Source of the DNA: Cyanobacteria bacterium SIG31
Lineage (GTDB): Bacteria; Cyanobacteriota; Vampirovibrionia; Gastranaerophilales; Gastranaerophilaceae
Assembly: GCA_015152465.1 (NCBI GenBank)
Contig: SUTX01000008.1
Location: 1-64,000 of the forward strand
Reading direction: 5' to 3'
DNA: 64,000 nt
The notes under the pieces are model-generated. The model saw nothing but the letters and a program-made list of their open reading frames with translations. It did no database searches and was not told where the DNA came from. The position numbers and the translations under genes are program-made. Below, piece after piece: positions 41,292 to 52,100 of this stretch; positions within the stretch are counted from its first letter, which is position 1; every line of letters starts with the position of its first letter.

Positions 41292-42284
41292 CTAAAGAAT
41301 CATATCATTAAATTCTTTGTGATCATCATAGTTAAACATATGAATAAAAGTGTAAAGCATTCTTGCAGAAAAACGTTTCGTACCTACTTCTAACATTGCC
41401 CTTAAAGCATCTCTGTTACTTAATACAGGGGTTGGTGTTCTATTGCATGCCAAATTATCATAATAATTTGCCACATTAATTATTTGAGCCAATTCTGAAA
41501 TATAATCACTAGATAAACCTTGCGGATAACCAGAACCATCATTATTTTCATGATGTTCTAGAGCAGCTTTAGCAACAACTTCATCTAATCCTAGCTCATT
41601 TTTTATTAAATCGTAACCAAGTCTTGCGTGTTCTGTAACTTCATCTTCATGTATAGTCAAAATTGGAGAAATATCCGAATTCTTAATTAAAAACTTACCA
41701 ATATCATGCAAAAGCCCCGCTAGTACAACTTGTTCTATAGATAAAGTAGTGTATTCTAATTTTTTTGCAATTAAACCTGAAATAATAGCAACATTCAAAG
41801 GGTGACAAATTTCATATTCACCTAAAAACCTTACTTGAGAACCTTTTTTAGATTTACCTAATTGCTTAAATACGTCAGAAATTATAATCGTAACTAATGA
41901 ATTAAGTTTTAAAATACCTTCTTCATAAAAACCTTGAGAAAATAAATCCATTGTTTTTCGATAGTAATACTTTAATTTCACCTGAGCTTCAGAGCGAAGC
42001 GAACCCTCCCTATTTATAACAGTTTCAAACTCAGTTGCATCAAGAGTATCATATGAAAAATTAGCCAGTTTTTTTGCATTGGCTCTACCAGAAGAAGCTT
42101 TGCCACCTTTTTCATTATCAGAGAAAATTTCTTCTGTAAAAAGCTTAGGGTAGTTTTTTAACATTATAAGCTTACCTGGCGTTAAAACTTCTCCAGCACT
42201 CAAAACCTTATGGTTTGATTCATTATACAAATCAAAAGGCAAAATTTTATATGTGCTCAATTCTTTAGTAGTTATAACTCTCAT
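41292..42284 (-). CDS. HD-GYP domain phosphodiesterase
   Basis: The 330-residue protein has an N-terminal region (about 1-130) with no recognised domain, then an HD-GYP domain: VVLAGLLHDIGKFLI, ALEHHENNDGSGYPQGLSSDYI (HHE and GSGYP) and LAQIINVANYYDNL. HD-GYP enzymes hydrolyse cyclic di-GMP, controlling motility and surface life. The order H-D-x-G-K and H-H-E is complete, so activity is likely. It stands 46 bases downstream of the permease pair and may share their transcript. Confidence 0.88.
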   Translation of the reverse strand: MRVITTKELSTYKILPFDLYNESNHKVLSAGEVLTPGKLIMLKNYPKLFTEEIFSDNEKGGKASSGRANAKKLANFSYDTLDATEFETVINREGSLRSEAQVKLKYYYRKTMDLFSQGFYEEGILKLNSLVTIIISDVFKQLGKSKKGSQVRFLGEYEICHPLNVAIISGLIAKKLEYTTLSIEQVVLAGLLHDIGKFLIKNSDISPILTIHEDEVTEHARLGYDLIKNELGLDEVVAKAALEHHENNDGSGYPQGLSSDYISELAQIINVANYYDNLACNRTPTPVLSNRDALRAMLEVGTKRFSARMLYTFIHMFNYDDHKEFNDMIL

Positions 42285-42330
42285 AAACTTATTATAACAC
42301 TTTTTATAAAGGTTTCATACTGTATATGTT

Positions 42331-43860
42331 TTATTTTTCAGAACGTCTAATTTCTTTATAACTGTATAGTGCATATATAAGGATACCAACTAGCAACCAT
42401 ATAACAAAATATAAGGCTGATGTCGCTTTTGCACTAAATTTACAATACATCAAAGCCAAGCATGTTAATACACCAAGTATAGGAAACAATGGACAGAAAG
42501 GAACTTTAAATGGTCTTTCCCTTAATGGTTCAGTTTTTCTTAAAATAAGTACTGCAATACATATCACAATAAACGATGTAAACGTACCAAAATTACATAA
42601 CTCAGCAGAAATGTTTAAATCCATAAACAAGCCACAAAGAATAACAATTAGTCCTGAAACCCAAGTCATTATATGCGGGGTTTTAAATTTTTTATGTATA
42701 GCATTCCAAGATTTTGGTAAAAAATGGTCTCTACTCATCGCATAAAGAATTCTTGTTGTGCCTAATTGATAAATCAAAAGTACTGATGTTAACGCACACA
42801 AAGCACCAACAGAAATTAAACCTGCATACCAATCAATACCAACAAATCTCATAGCATGTGCTAGTGGTGCTTGAATATCAATAGCATTTAAAGGAACAAC
42901 TCCTGTTAAAACCAAAGCAACAAAAACATATAAAATAGTACATAGCAATAATGTACCCATAATTGCAATAGGTAAATCTCTTTGCGGATTTTTAGTTTCT
43001 TCTGCTGCAGTTGAAATAGCATCAAAACCAATATACGCAAAGAAAATTATAAATGCTCCAGAAAAAATTCCCTCCAAACCATTTGGTGCAAAAGGAACCC
43101 AGTTTTCTGGTCTCACATAAAAAGCTCCAACAATAACGAAAGATAAAATAATAGTCATATTTACGCCTACCATTATTGAAGCCACTTTTGTTGATTCTTT
43201 TATGCCTTTAATTAACAACAGGGTTAAAACTAAAACAATAGCAATTGCAGGTAAATTTGCAGCTATAGGAACTTCCAAACCAAAAGGTAGCTGTAAAAAA
43301 GGCATTTTGTCATGTACATCCCAACCATAACGATTACACAATTCATACATTGTTCGATAATCATTTCTCAACCATAGCGGAAAGTTAACAACCCAAGTAG
43401 GTAAAACATGTTCAAAACCTTTCAAAAATTGAACAAAATATCCAGTCCAAGCACTTGCTACAGTAATATTTCCGATTGCGTATTCTAACATTAACACCCA
43501 ACCAACCATCCATGCCATTAATTCGCCCATAGTTGCATAAGTATATGAATAAGCACTTCCTGCAACAGGCATCATAGCAGCAATTTCAGAATAAGAAAGA
43601 GCTGAAAATACACTTGCTACAGCAGCTAAAACCATTGAAACAACAATAGCAGAACCTGCACCAGGTGCATCTGAAGTCCCAACCACAGCAGAACCTATAA
43701 TTGTAAAAATACCAGTTCCAACTACGGCTGCAATACCTATAACTATTAGGTCAAAAATACTTAATGTCTTCTTTAATTCAGACTGTGTACCAGCTTCAAT
43801 AGCTTCCTCTGGAGATTTGCATTTAAGTAAATTATTAAATATTTGTTGTAATTTGTTCAT
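42331..43860 (-). CDS. APC-family amino acid permease, copy B
   Basis: The 509-residue, about 12-helix protein is a cationic-amino-acid-type transporter: KKTLSIFDLIVIGIAAVVGTGIFTIIGSAV, FFAYIGFDAISTAAEETKNPQRDLPIAI, and CNFGTFTSFIVICIAVLILRKTEPLRERPFKVPFCP. It overlaps the preceding paralogue by 26 bases and is very similar to it throughout, so the pair is a tandem duplication. The substrate (Lys, Arg, branched-chain or others) cannot be read. Confidence 0.88.
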   Translation of the reverse strand: MNKLQQIFNNLLKCKSPEEAIEAGTQSELKKTLSIFDLIVIGIAAVVGTGIFTIIGSAVVGTSDAPGAGSAIVVSMVLAAVASVFSALSYSEIAAMMPVAGSAYSYTYATMGELMAWMVGWVLMLEYAIGNITVASAWTGYFVQFLKGFEHVLPTWVVNFPLWLRNDYRTMYELCNRYGWDVHDKMPFLQLPFGLEVPIAANLPAIAIVLVLTLLLIKGIKESTKVASIMVGVNMTIILSFVIVGAFYVRPENWVPFAPNGLEGIFSGAFIIFFAYIGFDAISTAAEETKNPQRDLPIAIMGTLLLCTILYVFVALVLTGVVPLNAIDIQAPLAHAMRFVGIDWYAGLISVGALCALTSVLLIYQLGTTRILYAMSRDHFLPKSWNAIHKKFKTPHIMTWVSGLIVILCGLFMDLNISAELCNFGTFTSFIVICIAVLILRKTEPLRERPFKVPFCPLFPILGVLTCLALMYCKFSAKATSALYFVIWLLVGILIYALYSYKEIRRSEK

Positions 43861-45409
43861 CTTCTACTACTTCCACTTTTTCAGCTTCTCTATTTTTTCT
43901 ATATCCATAACCTGCATATATCAAAGCTCCCATTATAATCCATACGATAAACAATAAAGAAGATAACACTGCAGTTTCACCCTTAGCTACAACCATTGAA
44001 TAAACCATCAATCCGCCACAGCAAATTATTCCTAATAATGGAAACCAAGGACAGAATGGAACTTTGAAAGGGCGTTCTCTATCTGGGTCAATTTTTCTCA
44101 AAATAAGTATTGCAACACAAACTATTATAAACGATGTAAACGTTCCAAAGTTACAAAGAGAAGCTGCAACATCTAAATCTAAGAATAAAGAACCAATTAT
44201 ACCTACCAAACCAACAGTTATTGTTAAAATATGTGGTGTATTAAATTTTTTATGTATTTTTTGGAAAACTTTTGGTAAAAAATGGTCTCTACTCATTGCA
44301 AATAGAACACGAGTTGCAGCCATTTGAAGAACCAAAAGAACTGAAGTTAAACCAGCTAGAGAACCTATTGAAATCAAACCTGCAATCCAGTCTTGACCTA
44401 CAACCGACATTGTAAATGCCATTGGTGCTTTTAATAAGCCCTCTGGAATCGCTACTCCGCTAGTTGGCTGTAGTCCAGTAAGAACTAAAGCAACTAAAAC
44501 ATAAACTACCGTAGTTATAATTAACGAACCAATAATACCAATTGGTAAATCTTTTTGAGGGTTCTTACATTCTTCTGCTGCTGTAGCTAATGCATCAAAA
44601 CCTATATATGCAAAAAAGATAATAAAAGCTCCCATAAACACACCCTCAAAACCATTCGGTGCAAAAGGTGTCCAATTTTCAGGTCTTACATAAAAAGCAC
44701 CTGCAATAACAAATAAAGCAATTACAGCTAATTTTACAAAAACCATAATCCCTGCCATCTTAGCTGAATCTTTTGTACCTTTAACCAAAATTGCAGTCAT
44801 TAAAATAATCATAATAATAGCAGGTAAATTAATTGAAACAGGAATTCCTGCAATATGCGGAATTACAGAACTTGGATCCATACCATGAGCTTGATAATAA
44901 TGTGCAGCACTTCTGTAATCACTGATTAGCCAATGAGGAGGATTAACAAACCAAGCTGGCAATATATTAGAAAACCCTTTTATAAATTGCATAAAGTGGT
45001 TCGTCCAAGCACAAGCTACAGCAATAAAACCAATCGCATATTCAAGCATTAATACCCAACCGATTAACCAAGCCATACATTCACCTAATGTTGCAAAAGT
45101 ATATGTATAAGCCCCGCCAGCAACAGGAATCATGGTTGAAAATTCACTGTAACATAGAGCTGAAAAGATACAAGCAATTGCTGCTATCACCATTGAAACC
45201 ATTAAAGCTGGCCCAGCACCAGTTCCTTCCGCAGCCGCAGCAGTACCAACGACAGCAAAAATACCAGAACCAATAATAGCACCTACGCCAAGAATAATTA
45301 AATCCCATACGCCAAGTGTTTTTTCCAAACCACCCTCTTTAGCTCCTGCTAAAGCATCATCAGGATTTTTTCTTGTTACCATTTTGGCTAGTATATTTTT
45401 TATTGTCAT
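43835..45409 (-). CDS. APC-family amino acid permease, copy A
   Basis: The 524-residue protein has the same plan: LEKTLGVWDLIILGVGAIIGSGIFAVVGTAAAA, FFAYIGFDALATAAEECKNPQKDLPIGII and CNFGTFTSFIIVCVAILILRKIDPDRERPFKVPFCPWFP. It differs from copy B by a longer acidic C-terminus (KVEVVEDEQITTNI). It is the promoter-proximal member. A 14-bp RNA hairpin lies in the short gap between glyQ and this gene. Confidence 0.88.
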   Translation of the reverse strand: MTIKNILAKMVTRKNPDDALAGAKEGGLEKTLGVWDLIILGVGAIIGSGIFAVVGTAAAAEGTGAGPALMVSMVIAAIACIFSALCYSEFSTMIPVAGGAYTYTFATLGECMAWLIGWVLMLEYAIGFIAVACAWTNHFMQFIKGFSNILPAWFVNPPHWLISDYRSAAHYYQAHGMDPSSVIPHIAGIPVSINLPAIIMIILMTAILVKGTKDSAKMAGIMVFVKLAVIALFVIAGAFYVRPENWTPFAPNGFEGVFMGAFIIFFAYIGFDALATAAEECKNPQKDLPIGIIGSLIITTVVYVLVALVLTGLQPTSGVAIPEGLLKAPMAFTMSVVGQDWIAGLISIGSLAGLTSVLLVLQMAATRVLFAMSRDHFLPKVFQKIHKKFNTPHILTITVGLVGIIGSLFLDLDVAASLCNFGTFTSFIIVCVAILILRKIDPDRERPFKVPFCPWFPLLGIICCGGLMVYSMVVAKGETAVLSSLLFIVWIIMGALIYAGYGYRKNREAEKVEVVEDEQITTNI

Positions 45410-45431
45410 TTGCTATCCTTTCATTTCAAAC

Positions 45432-45472
45432 TTGAAAGTGGAAAACTGTCTTGTACAATTCCCCACTTTCAA
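45432..45472 (-). promoter_or_regulatory. RNA hairpin between glyQ and the permease pair
   Basis: TTGAAAGTGG (45463-45472 complement) and its partner (45432-45441 complement) form a 10-bp stem, extended to about 14 pairs by GG-UU and AA-UU pairs. It is 21 bases past the glyQ stop and 22 bases before the permease ATG. No T-run follows. Termination or processing is possible. Confidence 0.5.
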
Positions 45473-45493
45473 TTCATAAATATTTTTTATTAA

Positions 45494-46366
45494 TTACTTA
45501 CAAAGTGGGAAACCAAGCTTTTCACGTTGTTTGACATACAAGCTGGCTACAGCAGAAGCCATTGTTCTCACTCGGTTAATAAAGTTAATACGTTCATCCT
45601 TACTTATAACGCCTCTTGCATCAAGCAAGTTGAATGTATGAGAGCATTTTAAAACATAATCATACGCTGGAAGTACCAACTCTGCCTCTACACAATTGTC
45701 AACTTCTTTTTGATATGCATCAAATAAGTTAAATAACCTATCAGCGTCTGAATATTCAAAATTATATTTAGACTGTTCTATTTCATTTTGTAGGTAAATG
45801 TCTCCGTATTTAAGTGTATTATTCCACATAATATCGAAAACAGATTCCTTGTTTTGGATATACATAGCAATACGTTCAAGACCATAAGTAATCTCTAAAG
45901 CAACTGGTTTAACTTCAATACCACCAACTTGTTGGAAATATGTAAACTGAGTGATTTCCATACCATCAAGCCAAACTTCCCAACCTACACCAGCGGCACC
46001 TAAAGTTGGTGATTCCCAGTTATCTTCGACAAATCTTACATCATGTTTTGACAAATCAATCCCCATAGCTTCCAAGCTCTTCAAATAAAGCTCTTGAGCG
46101 TTATCTGGAGATGGCTTTAGAATAACTTGATATTGAAAATAATGACCTAATCTATTAGGGTTTTCACCATAACGAGCATCAGTTGGTCTTCTACAAGGCT
46201 CTACCATAGCAGTTGACCATGGTTCTGGGCCTAACGCTCTCAAGAAAGTCGCAGGGTTCATCGTAGATGCACCTTTTTCAATATCATAAGGTTGTTGAAT
46301 AATACAACCGTAATCTGACCAAAATCTTGATAAATTTAATATTAAATCTTGAAAATTTAAACTCAT
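45494..46366 (-). CDS. glyQ: Glycyl-tRNA synthetase alpha subunit
   Basis: GlyQ holds the aminoacylation site of the (alpha-beta)2 bacterial GlyRS. The product shows [56 protein letters not shown] and [27 protein letters not shown] with [12 protein letters not shown] take ATG 46366 (MSLNFQDLI); an ATG five codons upstream (46381) has no better ribosome site. Product 290 aa. The partner glyS is not in the window. Confidence 0.95.
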   Translation of the reverse strand: MSLNFQDLILNLSRFWSDYGCIIQQPYDIEKGASTMNPATFLRALGPEPWSTAMVEPCRRPTDARYGENPNRLGHYFQYQVILKPSPDNAQELYLKSLEAMGIDLSKHDVRFVEDNWESPTLGAAGVGWEVWLDGMEITQFTYFQQVGGIEVKPVALEITYGLERIAMYIQNKESVFDIMWNNTLKYGDIYLQNEIEQSKYNFEYSDADRLFNLFDAYQKEVDNCVEAELVLPAYDYVLKCSHTFNLLDARGVISKDERINFINRVRTMASAVASLYVKQREKLGFPLCK

Positions 46367-46465
46367 TTTTTCATCCAACATTGTACTTTTTACACTTAAT
46401 AATTATACACATAAATTCTAATAAAATCAAAGGGTTGAATACTTATGTAAATAAATGTAACGGTA

Positions 46466-48670
46466 TTACAGTATATCCAGCGGATCAACATCTATTGCAA
46501 GTTTTATATCTTTCGGTAAGGTTATTTTATCTAAAAACTTAGATATAAAATCGTGTCCTTTTTGCGAAAGTTTATTTTTAATCAAGATTTGATATCGATA
46601 AAAACCATTGATTTTGGAAATTATACATGGCGTTGGCCCAAGTGTTTCTAAATATTCACCAAAGCCAAATTTTTCTGTCATAGTATTTAATCTTAAAGCA
46701 ATTTCCATCGCAGATTTTTCTGCTCTAAAATTATTCATTGATGATAAGATAATCCTTACGATTTGACTAAATGGCGGATAATCGAATTCTTGTCTAGCTT
46801 TAATTTCTGTTTCAAAAAACTTTTCAAAGTTTTGTGATTTTGCAGTCTGAAACGCATAATAATCAGGATTATATGTTTGGAACAAAACTTTTCCCTTATA
46901 ATCACCCCTACCTGCACGCCCTGCAACCTGAGTAAGAAGTTGGAAACCTCTTTCAGAAGCTCTGAAATCAGGGACCGAAAATCCGGTATCAGCACTTATT
47001 ACACCAACTAAAGTCACATTAGGATTATCAAGACCTTTAGCTATCATTTGAGTACCGACTAGGATATCGATTTCGCCTTTCTGAAATTTACCTAAAAGCT
47101 CAATATGCGCATTCTTTTTAGTCAAAATATCACTATCTATACGTTCTACACGATAATCAGGGAAAAGCTCTTTTACCAAAATTTCAATTTTTTGAGTTCC
47201 ACTACCAGAATTAGCTAGAGCATCAGAACCACATTGCGGACAGTAATCAGGGAAGCTCATCTCTTTACTGCAATAATGGCATTTTAGTTTTTTACCATCT
47301 GAATGCCAAACCATAGGAATTGAACAATCTGGGCACTCAACAACTGTTCCACAGCATTTACATTGCGTATAAGTAGAAAAACCTCTACGGTTCATCAGCA
47401 AAATTACTTGTTTACCATTTTCTACAGCTTCTTTAATCTCAGTTTGCAATGGTTTTGAAATTATTCCACGATAAGCTGCTTTGCCATATTCCTGCATGTT
47501 AATAACTTCTGGCTTAGCAAGAGGTGCATTATTAAAACGTTTAAGCATTTGGAATAAATTATTATTATTTTGCGCATAGTAAAAAGTAGAAACATCTGGA
47601 GTTGCAGAACCTAGAAGTAGCGGTGCTTGATGGAATTGCGCAAGTCTTTTTGCGACAACTCTCGCATCATATCTTGGAGCAGGATTAGTTTGTTTATAAG
47701 CACCCTCGTGTTCTTCGTCAATAATTATCAAACCAATGTTTTGCAAAGGCGCAAATACTGCAGAGCGAGCGCCTGCAAGAATTTTTATTTCATTATTATA
47801 AAGTCTTTGCCAAACATCATATTTCTCACCGTCAGAAATACTACTATGCCAAATTGCGATATCGTTTATGCCAAATTTCTTAGCTAGACGTTTTGTAAGC
47901 TGTGAAGCCAAAGCTATTTCTGGCGCTAAAAATAAAACATTTTTACCCGAATCAATCACATCTTTGATAAGCTTAAAATAAACTTCAGTTTTACCAGATG
48001 CTGTTACACCATGAAGGAGTATTGGATTTTGAGACTTCAATTTGCCCTTAATACCTTGATAAACTTCTTCCTGTTCTGGTGATAATTCAAACAACGGCTC
48101 GACTTTTTCATCTTTAAAAATCGTAAGGGGATTTCTATATATCAACTCAAGATTAAATTTTACAAAGCCTTTTTCTTCGAGCTTTTTCATCGTTGTTCTA
48201 GTTGTTTTAGCTTTATCTTCAAACTCAATTAGAGGTTGTTTACCCTCAGTTTTTAATAGCTCTAATATTTCCTTTTGGCGTTTAGTTAAGCCAGTAAAAT
48301 CATCATTTATAAGCTCTACCGATTGTTCTGTTTTAGAATTTTTTTCTATCAATTTCATCGGAATAGCAGCATTTAATACTGTAACAAAATCTGTACAATA
48401 ATAATTAGCCACCCATTCTAAAAGCTTCAAATACTTATTAGAAAACAGTGGAGTTTCGTCGAGAATACGATTAATCTTCTTTACCCGAATACCTTCGGGC
48501 ACATAATCAGAAAAACCTACAATAAAAGCATTAATAAGCCCTTGACGACCAAAAGGTACAAGCACAGCTTGACCGACCTGAATTATATTTTGCATTTCAT
48601 CAGGTATTAAATAGCTAAAAGTTTTTACTCCCAGCCCCTTAATATTTACTAAAACTAACGCATACTTCAT
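46466..48670 (-). CDS. priA: Primosomal protein N' (PriA helicase)
   Basis: PriA reloads the replisome at stalled forks. The 734-residue product is full length. It has the N-terminal DNA-binding domain (YALVLVNIKGLGVKTFSYLI), Walker A ILLHGVTASGKTEVYFKLI, DEEH box LIIIDEEHEGAYKQ, the eight-Cys zinc-binding region CKCCGTVVECPDC and CHYCSKEMSFPDYCPQC, then GTQMIAKGLDNPNVTLVGVI and QVAGRAGRGDYKG. It is 84 bases past glyQ and 21 from the tagged gene on the same strand. Confidence 0.97.
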   Translation of the reverse strand: MKYALVLVNIKGLGVKTFSYLIPDEMQNIIQVGQAVLVPFGRQGLINAFIVGFSDYVPEGIRVKKINRILDETPLFSNKYLKLLEWVANYYCTDFVTVLNAAIPMKLIEKNSKTEQSVELINDDFTGLTKRQKEILELLKTEGKQPLIEFEDKAKTTRTTMKKLEEKGFVKFNLELIYRNPLTIFKDEKVEPLFELSPEQEEVYQGIKGKLKSQNPILLHGVTASGKTEVYFKLIKDVIDSGKNVLFLAPEIALASQLTKRLAKKFGINDIAIWHSSISDGEKYDVWQRLYNNEIKILAGARSAVFAPLQNIGLIIIDEEHEGAYKQTNPAPRYDARVVAKRLAQFHQAPLLLGSATPDVSTFYYAQNNNNLFQMLKRFNNAPLAKPEVINMQEYGKAAYRGIISKPLQTEIKEAVENGKQVILLMNRRGFSTYTQCKCCGTVVECPDCSIPMVWHSDGKKLKCHYCSKEMSFPDYCPQCGSDALANSGSGTQKIEILVKELFPDYRVERIDSDILTKKNAHIELLGKFQKGEIDILVGTQMIAKGLDNPNVTLVGVISADTGFSVPDFRASERGFQLLTQVAGRAGRGDYKGKVLFQTYNPDYYAFQTAKSQNFEKFFETEIKARQEFDYPPFSQIVRIILSSMNNFRAEKSAMEIALRLNTMTEKFGFGEYLETLGPTPCIISKINGFYRYQILIKNKLSQKGHDFISKFLDKITLPKDIKLAIDVDPLDIL

Positions 48671-48691
48671 TAGTTTTATTATACTCTAAAA

Positions 48692-49099
48692 TTATTTTGT
48701 GAGGTCATGTGATATTGAAAAATCTTTAGTTTTAATAACTGTATATCTACCACCCGCACTAAATACAGAAAAAGATGAATCTGATGAAAATATAGAACCT
48801 GGATTAGATTCAACTGGCAAAGTCAATTTTTTAATAGATTTATCACCAGTAATTTCATGAATTTTATCTAAATATTTTTCTATAAAAGGTTTCAAAGTAA
48901 CAAGTCTTGCACCACACATTTCTTGTAAGGAACTCGAGCATTGTGTTCTTAGATTTGAAAAACAATCAAACAACTGTCTGTCAGCAGCTCCTGTAAGCTT
49001 ATGAGACGTAGACCTTTTGGTATTAAAATTCGTAATAGTAACTTTCCCATTAAAGCTTGGAGACAAAGATTTGTTGTTTTGAATGGATAATACTTGCAT
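48692..49099 (-). CDS. Tagged small protein (SFNG variant), unknown function
   Basis: The 135-residue product starts MQVLSIQNNKSLSPSFNGKV: the same M-x-[IV] start with Asn/Ser-rich spacer then S-F-N-G, a variant of SFKG. The rest has Lys/Ser-rich strands (SSSLQEMCGARLVTLKPFIE, SSFSVFSAGGRYTVIKTK) and no known domain. It lies just downstream of the helicase gene (8 bases) and upstream of priA, on the same strand. Confidence 0.7.
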   Translation of the reverse strand: MQVLSIQNNKSLSPSFNGKVTITNFNTKRSTSHKLTGAADRQLFDCFSNLRTQCSSSLQEMCGARLVTLKPFIEKYLDKIHEITGDKSIKKLTLPVESNPGSIFSSDSSFSVFSAGGRYTVIKTKDFSISHDLTK

Positions 49100-49107
49100 T
49101 ATTTTTC

Positions 49108-52100
49108 CTATAAATTACTGTTGATTATTCTATCGACACACGCTTTTGGTGAAATACTCCATTCCCTTGCAGTGACTCTTGAAACTTTCAATCCTGAACG
49201 TTCAAGTATTGCTTGCTTTTTCATGTTGGATACTTTCGCAGGGATTTTGTCTTCCACACCATCACATTCTACCACAAACTTATCATCAATCAACAAGTCA
49301 ACACTCATGCCTGCTATTTCATCACCACATAAAACCTTATGACCTAAGTCTCTAAAAGCTTGTGCGACCTCTCTTTCAAGAGAATTTTTATAGATATTTT
49401 CATCAAACTCATCAGAGTTTATTAAAGAATACCTATTTTCATATTCTTCAATAAATCCAAAATAGCTTCTTAAAATACCTTCTGGTAATTCTCTTGGATT
49501 TTTAGAGATAAAGTTTATCGTTTTATATCTTGCACGAGTAATAGCCACGTTAAACAAATTTGGTTTTTGCAAGAAAATCAAACTCTGAGGATAACTATTT
49601 TGTGCATAAGCCCAAGAAATAAGCATAATATCTCTCTCATCACCTTGGAAAGTGTGAGCTGTACCAATTTCAATTTGGTGTTTTTCCATCATATGTTCTG
49701 AAAGCACCTTTGATACAGATATTTTTAGTTGTTCAACTTGCGCTCTGAATGGTGAAATTATACCAATACTGACAGGCTTGTGTTCTGGATTGTTTGTCGC
49801 TTTACGTTCGTCTTCTACAACTATTTCGTGTAATCGTTTTACAAGAGCTTCTATTTCTGGAAGATTTCTTGTAGCATCAGAATCTACTTTACCATCAGGA
49901 ACAACAACCGCTTCAATAACTTTTGATGAGTTATCATTTCTGCGCATAACCTTAATTCTATTTCCATAAAACTCTTTGTTTGAATAATTAATAATTGGTG
50001 GCAAACTTCTAAAATGCTCATCCAATAATACTGGATGCATTGAATAATAGTTTGCTAAATCAAACATAGAATTTGTTCTAAATCTCCACATCAATTGATA
50101 TCTATCATTGATACCGTATTGTGACATAAATGATTGTTCTTTAGCTTTTTCCAAGAAAGACAAGTGCGGTAATTGCTTATCATCACCCACAACAACAGCT
50201 TTTTTAGCCCTATATAAAATTGGGAAACAACTTGCAATATCGCATTGAGAAGCTTCGTCAATAATTACAACATCAAACAATCCAGGTTTTAACGGCAAAG
50301 AACCTGAAACAGCATAAGTTGTTACACACCAACAAGGAAAAGCTTCTAATAGCGGTTTAAAGTCTTCTGTCTCAAGCAATCTGTTTTGAAGATTTTTCTT
50401 TCTTTCTACTAAAGATTTTGAATGAACAAATAACCTTTGACGTTTGATAGAATCTCTCATCAAACCTTTAAGAGCTTCTCTACGTTTTGTTTTTAATATA
50501 TCTACTGCAAGCTTGCGTTGTTTTTTACGCATTGTTCTTAGCTGTTCTGAAATTACATGAATATTACCGATAGTTTGAATTTGAGTTTCAATCATACGAG
50601 CTTTGCAAATTAGTTTTGCAAATTCTAATTCGGTTTTTAAAATCATTAAGTTTTCGTTATTAACCTCAAAATTAGTTTTAATTATTTTCTTTAATCTACT
50701 TAGTGATGAACTATTTTTTAAAGATGCAAAGAAACCAGCTTTTTCTAGATTTGAAGTTAATGTATTAATAATTTCTTCAACAGATTTTATTTCATCGTTT
50801 TTAAGATTTGATTTTATGTATTGATGATTTCTATGGTTAGGCTCTTCCAATTTTATTTCTTCATTTACACCAGTCCATTCATTTTCAAGCTTGATAATCT
50901 GCTCAGCTTTATTTTCCATTTCTTTTACAGATTTTAATAAAGCTTCCATATCAGAAACATCACACATTATTGAATTTTCTACACCATCATCTAAATCTAC
51001 TTTATTTGAAAGCAAATCTTGCAATTGCATAGAAAGCTCTCTTTGATAGTTCAAACGGCCAGCTCTTAATGCTAAGAATGGTGCTCCAAGCTCATTAAGT
51101 CTTTCTGCAACAACGTCAACAGCTTTGTCCATTCTTGATGCAACAAGAACAGTTTTGCCATTCGCAATTAAATGTGCAACTAAATTCACAATTGTTTGAG
51201 ACTTACCTGTTCCTGGAGGGCCAAAAACAGATACTAATTTTGTATTCTCAACATTCTTAACAACATTTAATTGAGCATCTGATAGAGATAATGGAGTTAC
51301 AGGATAAAAATCTGCTAATGTCTTTTGTTGACAATCAGTAGGTTTTGACTGTGTGTACTCCTCATTAATCATATTTAAAACTGTCTCACGATAAACTCCG
51401 CTTGGTTTTTCAGCAATTTGAGTTAGCTCGTGTAGAACACCTGCTGTAACAGATGGACGTTTTGTTAAAATTATTGCACATTGATTTGTTAAATGAATTT
51501 TTTCTAAAGCAACAACAGCTTTTTTATTGTTTTCTTCTTCCTCTTCTTCAATTATTTCATCAACGTTTTCAGCATTAATTTGCGTATTATAAAAATCTTT
51601 GGTAATGTTATCTTCTTTAACATCCATTTCGTGGTTTAGCGAAATATCAATATCGGGAACAATTGATTTAAGAGTTGTTAAAAAGATATCCATTTTTTCT
51701 TTAGTAATAGGCATTGATGGAACCACATCTAATAGCCCCTCTAGAAGTTGTTCTGTTTCATCCTCGTCATCACTTTTTTTCATCAAAGCTGTAAGTGCGC
51801 CAGTATTAAGAGAGATGAACTCATCTGTAATCATACAGTTAATATTCACACCGTTTCTTTCCAAGCGACAAGGTGAATATAAAAGTGGGGTCAAGAATTC
51901 ATTCTTCTTTCCAGATTTAGCTTTACCTACAAGGAAAAGATAGCCATAAATAAGATATTTGTCTTTTTGACTTGTCTCAGATTGAATCATTAATTCAGTT
52001 AATTTTGAGTCAGAACCCTCAAGACGAAGATATTCCAGACCTTGAGTAAATAAAGTATCTTCTTGGTCTAAAAATATCCATTTATTATCTCTGTCAGCCT